Shown piece by piece: positions 40,943 through 52,881 of a DNA stretch of 64,000 nt (the stretch's first letter is position 1; each line of letters starts with the position of its first letter). The notes beneath the pieces were generated by a model that searched no databases, was not told where the DNA came from, and was given only the letters and a program-made list of their open reading frames with translations. The DNA lies in assembly GCA_964035015.1 (NCBI GenBank), contig OZ036014.1:419501-483500 (forward strand). The letters run 5' to 3'. The translations under genes were made by a program, and so were the position numbers. Origin of the DNA: Corallium rubrum. Taxonomy: Eukaryota > Cnidaria > Anthozoa > Scleralcyonacea > Coralliidae.

Positions 40943-42534
40943 CACAGAATAAGGATCAACCAGAAGTCCAACTCGCGGAAAAAAGTGTCCCATTATTTTT
41001 ATGCGTATGCGCCAGTCCGCCATTTTGAAAGTAAGTGCACCCAGGCAATTATCCCCCTCGTCCTTACGACCCTCGGGCTCCTATAGTCAATTACTCTTGG
41101 CCTTCTTGTGACCTTGTAATTAACTTTATATTGTTATCTATATATATAAATAATATTTAGTTAAGTAAACAAGTAATTTACTTTAGAAAACGATTCTTTG
41201 GAGATAAAATTCTTTGACCACGAGGTTATTAAAACTTCAGTACGCGGATACTACGGGTAAAAGTCCGTGGCAAAAAAGTCCTGTACTCACGAAGCGGGTT
41301 TTACATTTCTCGATTAATGCCGACACATTTGTTTATAAAAGAAGATGGCTAAAATTTACGGAACTACGCATTGTTGAAATACATCGGGTACGTATGTTGT
41401 TAGAAATTTTATAAGCTTTCATTCGGTATATAGTTCAAATCATAGTGTTACCTGTAACTTTTCAAAATGTTCAAAATGTTCTGACCATTGACCATAAAAG
41501 TTTTAATATTTTTTCATATATTCAAAAGGTATGATCACTAATTTGCACCAAAAACGTTTTCAACTTCAACTAGAAATCTGCAAACTTTTCCATCCCTTTC
41601 ATATTTGAATTAGCTTCTGTTCAAGAAATATCTTAGGTCTATGCCAGAAGTCTTTCTGAGGTTATAGCAAACACCAAAACAACAAAAGGCAAAACAAACT
41701 TAAGAAATTCATCCATATCAGACGGTCCACGTCAAAATAATGGGTTTTTTTCATATTTTAAAATACTTCCCAGCAAGAAAATTAAAAGTTCTGACATGAA
41801 TAGCACTTGACAGTACCCTTTGTTTAATATCTTGTTCAGGGCTGTGCGTTTAGTATTTAAAAACAAAATCCAAAATTCTATAATCCCATTATATAATTCT
41901 TATTTTAAGAGCAATGGTGAGAACATTTTGAACATTTTAAAAAGTTACAGGTAACACAAAAATTTGAACTATATACCGAATGAAAGCTTATAAAATTTCT
42001 AACAACATACGTGCCCGATGTATTTCAACAATGCGTAGTTGCGAAAATTTTAGCCATCTTTTTCTATAAACAAATGTGTCGGCAAAATCGAGAAATGTAA
42101 AACCCGCTTCGTGAGTACAGGACTTTTTTGCCACGAACTTTTACCCGTAGTATCCGCGTACTGAAGTTTTAATAACCTCGTGGTCAAAGAATTTCATCTC
42201 CAACGAAACGTTTTCTAAAGTAAATTACTTATTTTTACTTAACTAAATATTATTTATATATAGAGAGAACAATATAAATTTAATTAAAGGTCACACCAAG
42301 GCCAAGAGTAATTGAATACAGGAGCCCGAGGGTCGCAAGGACGAGAGGGCTAATTTCCCGGGTGCACTTACTTTCAAAATGGCGCCGGGATCGCGAGCAT
42401 AGAGATCATATAAATACTACAGGGGGCATCCAATCCTAATTTCAGCCAACCACAGGTAACCAATTGAAGGCTGCCATCTTGGATAAATTGGTTGGCAAAA
42501 CAACGATGCCTGGATGAAATCTGTTGGTTCCAGG

Positions 42535-43485
42535 CCTTTTTTCTGTATCCGAAGCTAATTTTACATTTCTTGCTTATCTCGCCACATTTGTTTATGGAAA
42601 AAGAAGGTGGAAAACTCACGAACTACGTATTGTTAAAATACATCGTGTACGTATGTTGTCACAAATTTCATAAGCTTTTGTTTCATATGTAGTTGAAGTT
42701 TCTTCGTTCTGTAGCGTTTTAAAACGTTCAAAATGGTCACACCTTTGTTCGTCAAATGATGAGAAATGGACTTATCACAAGTGCTTAGAATTTTGGCTAT
42801 TGTTTTTAAAATACTTATCGCACAACCCTGAGCAATATATCAAACAGAACATATTGTAAAATTCAATTTCTGGTAGAACTTTTAAGTTCTTATCTGAACC
42901 AGAAGTGTTCTAAAATTGTGAAAACATTTGTCATTTTGATCTGGCCTGGGTGAAGTTGGTCAATGTGGGAAGCATTTTTGCAATTTTGGTGTTTGCTTTT
43001 ATCTATAACTTTTGGAATACTTTAGGTATGAATTTAAAGCTAATTTAAATCATGAAGCTTTGTTTTTAAACATATCAGAAGTTTTATACTATCTTAACTT
43101 ATAGCTTTAGTTCTGGGAAAAGATCAAAATGACAAATGTTTTCACAATTTTAGAACACTTCTGGTTCAGATAAGAACTTAAAAGTTCTACCAGAAATTGA
43201 ATTTTACAATATGTTCTGTTTGATATATTGCTCAAGGTTGTGCGATAAGTATTTTAAAAACAATAGCCAAAATTCTAAGCACTTGTGATAAGTCCATTTC
43301 TCATCATTTGACGAACAAAGGTGTGAACATTTTGAACGTTTTAAAACGCTACAGATAACGAAGAAACTTCAACTATATATAAAACAAAAGCTTATGAAAT
43401 TTGTGACAACATACGGAGTTTTCCACCTTCTTTTTCCATAAACAAATGTGGCGAGATAAACAAGAAATGTAAAATTAGCTTCGGA
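42535..43485. repeat. Long palindrome inside transposon B
   Basis: The arms 42540-42930 and 43090-43485 are reverse complements (TTAGCTTCGGAT, CACATTTGTTTATGGAAAAA, TTTTAAAACGTTCAAAATG, CTTAAAAGTTCTACCAGAAA). It resembles the arms of A1/A2 in layout, so it may be a third related foldback element. Confidence 0.75.
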
Positions 43486-43734
43486 TATAGAAAAAATAGG
43501 TACGCAATGCGTACATGCGTCTACGTTTAGGGTTACAGTGTACATCTTTGCAATCACGTGACATTGGACGCCATCTTGCTAAAATAAACATGATGGTGAC
43601 TGGTGTGTCAACAGTGAATGCCAAGCCAAAAATTAACCAATATGATGGGGATGTATCTATCACATAATCTGATTTTTCTCATGATACATATAATTTAATA
43701 ACAACTACATGTATAGTAATTGTGATAAGGCATA

Positions 43735-44225
43735 ACTGACTACTACCTGTATACTAAGTAAATCCACCTTACATGTACCAGGAGGAAAATTGAGTCCAGT
43801 TAATCCGATCATGTGAATGGACCTTTGGTTGCAATAATCATCAAAGACACTGACAGGCAGTGTAAATGTGTAATTAATATAACAGGGGACATAGCAATAT
43901 ACCAAATCAGGAAATAGCCAATTTAATTTGCTAAAATACATATTAAGAACTTTTCAGAATGTTTGTTGATATTTGACTAGTTTAGCATGAGAATTTTCTG
44001 CTATGTGTATACACATGCAGAAATAGTACTGTCATAATAAGTTACATACTGGTTACATCCTGTCTGCATATCATTGCACTCAACAACAGTTAAAACTGAG
44101 ACAGATTGTTTGCCCTCACTAAAACTGGCAGATTTTTGACCTTGGTCAATTACATAAACAAAGGATCCAGGATTTTCGTCGATGTTAGTTACTTTCCTCA
44201 GTAATAATGCAACATACTTACACAA
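43735..44225 (-). pseudogene. Exon-like fragments of unknown protein inside transposon B
   Basis: On the minus strand, 44215-44045 reads KVTNIDENPGSFVYVIDQGQ and SVSVLTVVECNDMQTGC; 43870-43775 reads VFDDYCNQRSIHMIGLTGLN then FPPGTCK before a donor-like AAG|GTGGAT. Composition and spaced cysteines look like real extracellular-type coding sequence, but I do not recognise the family and the exon borders are not firm. Confidence 0.3.
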
Positions 44226-44244
44226 TATATAACAGACATTTGGA

Positions 44245-44395
44245 CGTTTGTCAAGCTCAATTACTCAGAAAAAATTTCTGAGCCCCAGACAGGGTTCAAA
44301 CCTGCAACCTTCTAATGACTGGTTTAGATGCTGTAACCATTGAGAGGGTCAGATGGAGAGCTACAGTAAGGTTGCAAATTCATAGTCATAGTGCT
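44245..44395 (-). mobile_element. tRNA-derived SINE family S, minus strand
   Basis: The minus strand has CTCAATGGTTACAGCATC, B box GGTTTGAACCC, and the family tail GGGGCTCAGAAATTTTTTCT and GAGTAATTGAGCTTG. Confidence 0.65.
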
Positions 44396-45012
44396 CCTAA
44401 CGGTAGATAATTCCCTACACAGATAATGTCTGATCAGAATGTCACCACTAACACATTGGTTCCTGTACAACAACTGTCACAAGCTATGAACACATGTCAG
44501 TCAATATTTCTAAAACAGAAAACAAAAAAATCAGTCATTTAGGGAAGAATATATATAAGTATCTATGAAGCAAAAAAGTGTTATTAATAATAAATCGTGG
44601 TAGGAGCATTTACTAAGAGTTTAATTTTTGATTCCATTTTTGAAGAAATGGATCGCTTGGTTGCACTGCTTTATAACATATACAGTTGCACATTTAATAA
44701 AATATAAGCTTGCAGTACAGTGTATACTATTTTGACGCCTTTCTATATTTATTTTTGAAACTATAAACATTTTTGTGTAGATCTGTAACTGTCGGGCTTA
44801 CAGTAACGTTGAGGACAAAATGCCTTGAGTTAAAGTAAAACAACTGCAAATAGATATTTCCTTTTAAACAACTATTTCATGAGTCTGATGATATATACAA
44901 GATATACAACCTAAAAGATAGCCCAGTACAACAGTATAAGTTATAATTACTTCCTTACCTTGATAAAATCTCCCCAAAATCAAAAGAAACAACTCGTTTT
45001 CAATGACTCAAT

Positions 45013-46585
45013 CACAGAATAAGGATCAACCAGAAGTCCAACTCGCGGAAAAAAGTGTCCCATTATTTTTATGCGCATGCGCCAGTCGGCCATTTTGAAA
45101 GTAAGTGCACCCGGAAAATTATCCCTCTCGTCCTTACGACCCTCGGGCTCCTGTATTCAATTACTCTTGGCCTTCTTGTGACCTTTTATTTAACTTTATA
45201 TTGTTATCTATACATATACAAATAATATTAATTAAGTAATAAGTAATTTACTTTAGAAAACGTTTCGTTGGAGATGAAATTCTTTGACCACGAAGTTATT
45301 AAAACTTCGGTACGTGGATACTACGGGTAAAAGTCCGTGGCAAAAAAGTCCTGTACTCACGAAGTTGAGTTTTACATTTCTCGATGATGCCGACACACTT
45401 GTTTATGGAGAAAGATGGCTAAAAATTTCGGAACTACGCATTGTTGAAATACATCGAGTACGTATGTTGTTAGAAATTTCATAAGCTTTCATTCGGTATA
45501 TAGTTCAAATCATAGTGTTACCTGTAACTTTTTAAAATGTTCAAAATGTTCTGACCATTGACCATAAAAGTTTTAATATTTTTTCATATGTTCAAAAGGT
45601 ATGATCACTAACCAAAAACATTTTCAACTTCAACTAGAAATCTGCAAACTTTTCCACTCCTTTCATATTTGAATTAGCTGCTGTTCAAGAAATATCTTAA
45701 GTTCATGCCAGAAGTCTTTCTGAGGTTATAGCAAACACCAAAACAACAAAAGGCAAAACAAACTTAAGAAATTCAACCATTTCAGACGGTCCACGTCAAA
45801 ATAATGATGGTTTTTTCATATTTTAAAATACTTCCCAGCAAGAAAATTAAAAGTTCTGACATGAATAGCACTTTACAGTACCCTTTGTTTAAAATCTTGT
45901 TCAGGGCTGTGCGTTTAGTATTTAAAAACAAAATCCAAAATTCTATAACACTTGTGAGGAGTCCATTTCCCATTATATAATTCTTACTTTACGAGCAATG
46001 GTGAGAACATTTTGAACATTTTAAAAAGTTACATGTAACACTAAAATTTGAACTATATACCGAATGAAAGCTTATAAATTTCTAACAACATACGTACCCC
46101 ATGTATTTCAACAATGCATAGTTGCGAAAATTTTAGCCATCTTTTTCTATAAACAAATGTGTCGGCAAAATCGAGAAATGTAAAACCCGCTTCGTGAGTA
46201 CAGGACTTTTTTGCCACGGACTTTTACCCGTAGTATCCGCGTACTGAAGTTTTAATAACCTCGTGGTCAAAGAATTTCATCTCCAACGAGACGTTTTCTA
46301 AAGTAAATTACTTGTTTACTTAATTAAATATTATTTATATAGATAGATAACAATATAAAGTTAATTAAAGGTCACACCAAGGCCAAGAGTAATTGAATAC
46401 AGGAGCCCGAGGGTCGCAAGGACGAGAGGGCTAATTTCCCGGGTGCACTTACTTTCAAAATGGCGCCGGGATCGCGAGGCCGACATTTCCCGAGGACGCT
46501 TACATCAAAGCAGGGCGTCTATAAGATACGCCCTGATCAAAGGTGCCGACAGAGAGTTGGACTTCTGGTTGATCCTTATTCTGTG
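45013..46585. mobile_element. Transposon A2, nested in transposon B (7-bp target duplication)
   Basis: CACAGAATAAGGATCAACC ends with ACTCAAT on both sides (45006-45012 and 46586-46592). 1573 bp, arms about 580 bp each. Same family as A1. Confidence 0.9.
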
Positions 46586-47052
46586 ACTCAATCGTTCGTA
46601 GGACATGCGGCAGAAAGCTGTTGACGCCATATTCACTAAATCACATTACACACATAGCTACATCGGAAAACATCGGTACACCTTCGCTTATATTGGCTAT
46701 GTAATTCGCTCCGAACGTTTCGCGCGCCGATGAATCTGATAGAGGAAAACCTATTACGTCACAAAAGTGACAATACACAGCCAGATAGGTTTTTACGGGT
46801 ACATAACGTCTACTGTTGCTATAGCAACGTAGACGCAAAAAGGCCTGGAACCAAGAAATTTCATCCGGGCATCAATGTTTTGCCAACCAATTTATCCAAG
46901 ATGGCAGCCTTCAATTGGTTACCTGATTTATCCCCCAATGCCCCCTCTAGTTTATATATGATCTCTATGATCGCGAGGCCGACATTTCCCAAGGACGCTT
47001 ACATCAAAGGTGCCGACAGAGAGTTGGACTTCTGGTTGATCCTTATTCTGTG

Positions 47053-49085
47053 ATCCACCATCCACCCATCCTGTATTTATGGTCAGCGGTAGTATGATGG
47101 AAGAAACAACCAAAATCCCGGGGGGATACTCTCGTATATAAGGGATATGGGCATTGGGGCCAAAAATACGAGGGAAATTAAAGGTCGCCATTGGAGGGGG
47201 AAAACGGGCTAAAAATTCATCTAAAACAAGCCTTTTACTAAATTTTCATCACGATTTTTAAGAAAATAAAACTTTTAGAATTTTTGGTCTTACTATTATA
47301 AATTCTTACTATAGTTCTATTATCGTTGTTGATTGGATATAAATTGTGGCCGCCATTTTGAAGTACCCATTCGCGCGTATTGGCAAGTCTCATGGGCAAG
47401 TCTTCAAAGGGCCTGGATACTAGCTTCTCCCCTCTAATGGAGCCGTTCAATATTCCTCGCACATTTGCCGACATTAGCCGTTCAATATTCCTCAGACTGG
47501 ACTCAACATAGGAATGCCTCCACTAGTATTATATTATGATCTCTATGGATACGGCTACGCGCCTCCCTATAGGGTATGGTTTTCGAGCTCCGGGGTCTGT
47601 ACCCTACGAGTCAGAGCCCCTTTCCGACCTACGCAAGCTTCGGGGGAAAGTGGGCTCCGCCAACAAACTCGATATTTCTTTTTGAGCATGCGTGAACGGT
47701 TGCCAAGATACTATTTTGGGCCCAAGCTCTAATGCGTTACTTCTTATTTTCCTGCTTACGCGTGTTTGTAGACTAGAACTTGTTTGACCAGTTTAAAACC
47801 TGACTGACTCGCCCCAAACTTGGGGCTAAGATCGAGTTTGTTGGCAGAGCCCACTTTCCCCCGAAGCTTGCGTAGGTTGTAAAGGGGCTCTGACTCGCAG
47901 GGTACGGGGTCTGGGATAGGGTATACAAATTATTACCCTGCCAGAGGGTTTTTTGGGGGAGAATTTTTTGGGAAAATCTCTAAGTTGGAAAAATCTCTAA
48001 ATTGGAAAAAAATCTTATAAAATTATATATTTATTCATTTATCTAATTATTCATTTATCTATTTATTTATTTATTCATTCATTCATCCATCCATTTGTTC
48101 ATTCATTGCGGCTAAAAGCTCAGTTATTTTTTAGTTTTTTTATCTTCATTTTTCTGGTTGAACATACGATAATTAGAACAATTAAAAAAGTATTTATAAT
48201 ATTGCATTTGTTTTTCACTTAATTCATTAGGATCAACCATCAAGCCAGAATTCAACTTCAAATTCTCCAACCGTTGAATATATTATTAGGAGAACCAGTG
48301 TTTAACATTAACAGCCAAAGTCCTAGACATGGAAAATTCTTTTCGTGTTGTCTAAGTGCAAATATCTCAACGTATAGACGGATAATAATAGTTTAGTATA
48401 GGTCAGGCGCGCAACGAGGGGGGGGGGGGGGTTGGTTGGTTGGAGGGGGCGATCGCCCCACCCCCAGTTTGGGGTGCGATGGAAATTTTGGAGGTCAAAA
48501 GTTACTTTTACTCTTTTTTGGGCCTTTGAGTTTTGCCGTTTTTATACTGAACTTTGAAGATACGAAGTTCCAAATTTATAGAATTTGCAAAAGAGTTTGT
48601 CATGATCTTCTTTTCTCCTTACGTTTTATGCAAATGTCGTGACTCCTGGGGATACTGATCGCCATTTTGAGGTCTGGTGTGGGTAGAGTACAGTGGTCAC
48701 CATTGAATATTGAGATTGTATAATACTTCGAACCAAGACAATACCAAGTCAACACTCTATTGCTCGAACATGAGCACAATTAAAACCTGAAAGAAAACTG
48801 TGCCCACGATCAATACGTTATTTTGGCTAATTGACACTTACAAATTATCAAAAATTTTCTAATTTAAAGCTTTTATATTTTGCTCAAAAGTTTCCTCAGA
48901 ATGCAGGGAATGGCGTTTTAGAGCCCAAAGTTCAAAAATTTTCGGGAGGGCATGCCCCTGTGGTAAAACAACCCCCCTTTCAAAAATCCTGGTTGCGCTC
49001 TTGGTATAGGTTGATTAATGGTCACGAGTGTGATATGGCATTTAACATCGTGAGTGAAGCTTAATAGCCACGAGGGGCCGTATTA
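47053..49085. other. Intergenic region beyond the nested transposons
   Basis: It contains the foldback 47590-47915 (CTACGAGTCAGAGCCCC, CGCAAGCTTCGGGGGAAAGT and complement), an AT-rich TTCATTTATC run near 48050, and one GCATGCCCCC-family copy at 48890-49010. I see no gene. Confidence 0.55.
47590..47915. repeat. Inverted repeat, arms about 90 bp
   Basis: GACCTACGCAAGCTTCGGGG and GTGGGCTCCGCCAACAAACT pair with 47825-47910. It is a foldback element with GGGTCTG..CAGACCC-type ends. Confidence 0.65.
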
Positions 49086-49589
49086 AAGACTTATTAGAGA
49101 GCTTAAGCATACAGGCGTTTTAGAGCCACGGACGGCGATTGAATTCAATAGCATTTTTCATTCAAAACAATGATAATGAGCAATTTAAAATCCCAAGAGC
49201 AAAGAGAACGCCGTCGTCGTTCTACACAAGACGTCATTGAGAGCATTTTCACGTTCTTGAGACGACGGGAACTTCTAGAACGTTGAGCCGCCTGTCATCG
49301 TTGTTTTACTACAATGAGACGTACTTTTAAAGTAGACTGAAACTTGTACTTTAAGGGGGATAATTTCATTACATTACAATATAAAATAAAGGATCTGTAT
49401 TTTTATATAAAGATGAAATTTAAGCTGATGAGCTAACAGTTTAGATATGTGATTATTCATAGCCTTTGTTTTGGGTAAAAAAGTCTTTTCAAAGAATACG
49501 CGGTTCAGTAGTTCTGTATTGTATTCCTGTTCTTCCGGTCACCGTCCGTGTCTCAAAAACGCCTAATATGCTTAAGCTCTCTAGTAACC

Positions 49590-50130
49590 GAGTGCGAGGT
49601 CTGTTCGGGAAAGTATTTGCCTGAGGTTTTCGTACAGACCGAGCGACGAAGGAGCGAGGTTTGTGCGATAAAACCGAGGGCAAATGCTTTCCAGTACAGA
49701 CCGAGCAAACGAAGTTAATAAGGAATTTATTATATGACTATTGGTTCTTTTTATTTTAAAGCTTCGAGCGTTGTTTTCGTCTTCGGAGTATGCTGTTTAC
49801 CTTACCTGTTGACTTTTTCGTGTCGCTTCTTGGCCTTCTTATTTACACCAGTTCGGCTTTTATTTGTCGTGTTTTCAGATAAACAGCTTTAAAGGAAACC
49901 AGCAGTGATGTTCCAACACATTTTATTGTTCAGAATATTTGAATAAAGATACCTATTTCTCTTTTATTTGTATTCAAATCAACTCAGAAATGTTCCCGCC
50001 AAAACTTACAGGGCCGAGAAAAAAGCGTATTGACCGGTCGGTCAATATCGTAAAATCCCGACCTCTCAGGAACCAATCAGCGTGCGTCGTTTTGCGTACG
50101 GACCGGAAATCAAACCCAGCCATATAATAA
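49590..50130 (+). mobile_element. Dispersed element family F, most complete copy
   Basis: It runs from about ACCGAGTGCGAGGTCTG to AATCAAACCCAGCCATATAA. The first half recurs at 63105-63410 (same strand), and the second half at 63722-64000 (opposite strand). GTTCCCGCCAAAACTTACAG and a GACCGGTCGGTCAATA palindrome are shared. Non-coding. Confidence 0.7.
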
Positions 50131-50229
50131 AATCATCTTACCCCATGACACACTCAAAATTACATGAGAAGGCAATAGCTGATTGAAAGCAAGGTTAAAA
50201 CACATTAAACGATAAAATGCTTTGTTTCA

Positions 50230-50404
50230 GACCCCGTTTACACGATGCCGGTACAATTTGAAAACGGAACAAAATCATGCCGTTTAGGCCTTGCGTTTAC
50301 ACGATACTGGCACAAAAATAACATGAAATGTTATATGCTGTATTTGCATAGCGGCATGATTTTGTTCCGTTTTCAAATTGTACCGGCATCGTGTAAACGG
50401 GGTC
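50230..50404. mobile_element. Harbinger-like MITE family I, copy 1 (TCA target)
   Basis: GACCCCGTTTACACGATGCC ends, flanked by TCA on both sides. 175 bp. The other copy is at 55170-55339 in the EXD3 intron. Confidence 0.82.
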
Positions 50405-50874
50405 TCAGTGAATGTTCATTGTGAATGAAAGCCATTTACTGTTTAAATTAGCAGTGTTAATCTCATTTGTATATGCATAGCGTGATAAGTCGGTTATCCG
50501 AGTGGGAAACTTTTTTTTTTACCCCACAATTTCCCTTTCTTCAAAGCCCTGCCCCTTGACGTCGTTTAAGACAGTTGGAACAATGAATTTTGGGTGTGCC
50601 ATGGGATAAGCGCAAATATCTCAACGTATATACGGATAATAATAGTTTAGAAAAGTGTCGAAACAACTTGAACTTTGTGACGAATTCATGTGTAGTTAAT
50701 AATTTTCATGTAGTTTAAGATTTGTATTTAGTCATTAGAGATGAATCACAGTCGCTACTGCGTATTTACGAAGTTTGTTTGTGTTGTCGATGTTCACTGT
50801 TTTCATAGGTAAATTAAATTTGAAACCCGCGTTTCTAAGGTTACCACGACTTGGTTTTCTCAACTGTGATGATA

Positions 50875-51460
50875 ATCATGACGTCATGAACACGATGATT
50901 ATGACGATTGTGACGTCACTAAAAATAACCATGACGTCATGATAATCATGACGTCGTGATTACAACGATTGTGACGTCATCGTGATGACGATTTTGACGT
51001 CACTAAAGACAACCATGACGTCATGATGATCATGACATGAGAACGATTGTGACGTCACTAAAGATAACCATGACGTCATGATGACGATCATGACATCATG
51101 AGAACGATTGTGACGTCACTGAAGATACCATGACGTCATGATGATAATCATGACGTCGTGATGATGGTGATGTCATTATGAGGATAATCGTGGCCTCATG
51201 ATCACGATTGTGACATAACTGAAGATAATCGTGACGTCATAATAATCATAACGTCGTGATGATCATGACGATTGTGACGTCACCGAAGATAATCACGACG
51301 TCATAATAATGATCATGACGTCGTGATGGTGGTGGTGATGACGTCACTATGATAATCGTGACGTCATAACGATGATAATCAAGACAATTGTGACATCACT
51401 GAAAATAACATCACGATGATGCTCATGACGTCATGGCGATAATCATGACGTCTTGATCAC
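50875..51460. repeat. Degenerate minisatellite with at least 15 perfect TGACGTCA octamers
   Basis: The irregular unit is of the kind AACCATGACGTCATGATGAT followed by CATGACGTCGTGATGACGAT. TGACGTCA is the palindromic CRE consensus bound by CREB/ATF bZIP proteins. It is about 1.05 kb beyond the 3' end of EXD3. Whether it binds anything is unknown. Confidence 0.75.
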
Positions 51461-52024
51461 CAGCCAATAAAATTGCGTCTTGTAAATCGTTCCAGTCCAC
51501 CTCGGTCACCTTTGCGAAACAAACTGCAAGTAATTTGCATAGTGTAACATCCCTAATCATGCAACAGATCTAGCCGTTGTCGGACAAGTTTGACCAAAAG
51601 CTGTGAAGTGTAACGCCAACACGATTTCGAAACCCGATAGTATATAGATAATACATTATCGGGTTTCGAAATCGGGTAGAGGCTGCACGCAGGCTACGCT
51701 AACACTACCTTTATTATATTAATAAAAGAGTGCCATCAACGTAGAACCAAGGTAGATGATGATAATGCCATCTTTCAGTAATGGTTCGACTATTCTTAGG
51801 CTTCGATCTCGTGACTTTGTGCTTGAGATTTAATTTCGATTTCCAGATGGTGCAACCTAGCACAACGCCAGTAGCCAGCATACGGCATTTTCCAACAGGA
51901 ACGTAGACAAATAGAGTATCCAAATATCATGAAAAGATTTTGAAATAATAATTGACCTTGTCATTTGCTTTTGACCACCATCAACCATCTAAAGAATTCA
52001 TCTTTCGTTTACAGGACAATAGGG

Positions 52025-52378
52025 TCAATTTAAACGGAGAAAATAAGTCGCGACTTATTAAGACGCGTCCTATTTAAGTCGCGAACACACTTGTATAAAC
52101 GGTCATTTTCTAATAAGTCGCGACTTATTTTGGACTAGCTTTCAACCCTGTTCTTATTTTAGTCGCGACTTATTTTGGACTAGCTTTCAACCCTGTTCTT
52201 ATTTTAGTCACGACTTATTTTGGACTAGCTTTCAACCGTGTTCTTATTTTAGTCACGACTTACTTTGGCTACGAACAAATTGACTATTTATACGGGTCTA
52301 TACAAGTGTGTTTGTGACTAAAATAGTACACGTCTTAATTAAGTCGCGACTTATTTTCTCCCGTTTAAATGGTGCTAT
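52025..52378. mobile_element. MITE with AAGTCGCGACTTATT motifs
   Basis: CCATTTAAACGG-like ends, AAAATAAGTCGCGACTTATT at both sides, and an inner triplication of GACTAGCTTTCAACCCTGTT. It lies just 3' of the EXD3 stop. Confidence 0.65.
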
Positions 52379-52515
52379 AATGCTCATGTCCACCATTTAA
52401 ACTATAGTGACTTTCAGTTGGTCAAAAAACTTACAATAGTTTATAAAAATAACTTTACGTTTCGATTCGAAGCAGTGATTTCCACATCCCGTGAAGACAA
52501 TGATCGCGGAGCTTT

Positions 52516-52881
52516 TCACGAAACAACGTTAGCTTTGTTTTCCTCGTAGACAGACCCGGTACTGTTTAAGACGTCCGAAAATTGCGCACAAATGCGTGAA
52601 AAGTGCCCGCCTTCCCAGAAAATCTTGCCACAAGTAGCGCAGCAGTAGAACAATTCAACTTTGTCCAGAATGGACTCGGGAAGACCTTCGATCTGTAGCT
52701 TGACACCGCTCCGTAAAACCAGCGTGTCCACGTTCAACGGTGGACAATCGGCATGAGTGTTCGTCGAGAAATGTGTTTGGACTTGCTTCTCATGATTTTC
52801 GACTTCCCTCTCGTAGTAATTAATATACGCTTGCCTCATTAATATAGAGCTTACCTTAATATACTCGTTGCCATTGCAAAC
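52516..52881 (-). CDS. EXD3: EXD3 terminal exon: zinc ribbon and C-terminus
   Basis: 122 codons from the acceptor CATTTTAG to TAG/TGA-type stop at 52516-52518. It opens VCNGNEYIKVSSILMRQAY and ends with FYCCATCGKIFWEGGHF and a short tail. A donor-like AAG|GTAAGC lies 27 nt in but reading through keeps family homology, so it is treated as unused. Confidence 0.92.
   Translation of the reverse strand, partial: VCNGNEYIKVSSILMRQAYINYYEREVENHEKQVQTHFSTNTHADCPPLNVDTLVLRSGVKLQIEGLPESILDKVELFYCCATCGKIFWEGGHFSRICAQFSDVLNSTGSVYEENKANVVS

Larger units (their letters stand above)
42398..46969. mobile_element. Transposon B, inserted in A1 (8-bp target duplication)
   Basis: The ends CATAGAGATCATATAAATAC and (complement) GATCTCTATG are flanked by ATCGCGAG at 42390-42397 and 46970-46977. 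Excluding A2 it is about 3.0 kb. An 8-bp duplication fits the hAT group. The arms contain GGATAAATTGGTTGGCAAAA and its complement. Confidence 0.88.
40943..47052. mobile_element. Transposon A1, outermost of three nested elements
   Basis: Ends CACAGAATAAGGATCAACC and its complement. It inserted into the ATCC microsatellite (ATCCATC left, ATCCACC right). Without the inner insertion it is about 1.53 kb, with arms of about 500-600 bp folding back on each other, and matches A2 closely (A2 has about 30 extra bases near its right end). No intact transposase is seen. Confidence 0.88.

Noticed and set aside
40374..40952. Long open frames with PSIH, DGWM or similar repeats in the ATCC microsatellite
   Set aside because: All frames of a tetranucleotide run stay open. 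Only the first 62 codons from 40356 are supported by homology to TRPC.
52855..52881. 27-nt EXD3 microexon ending at GTAAGC
   Set aside because: Reading on in frame continues family homology without a gap, so no intron is needed.
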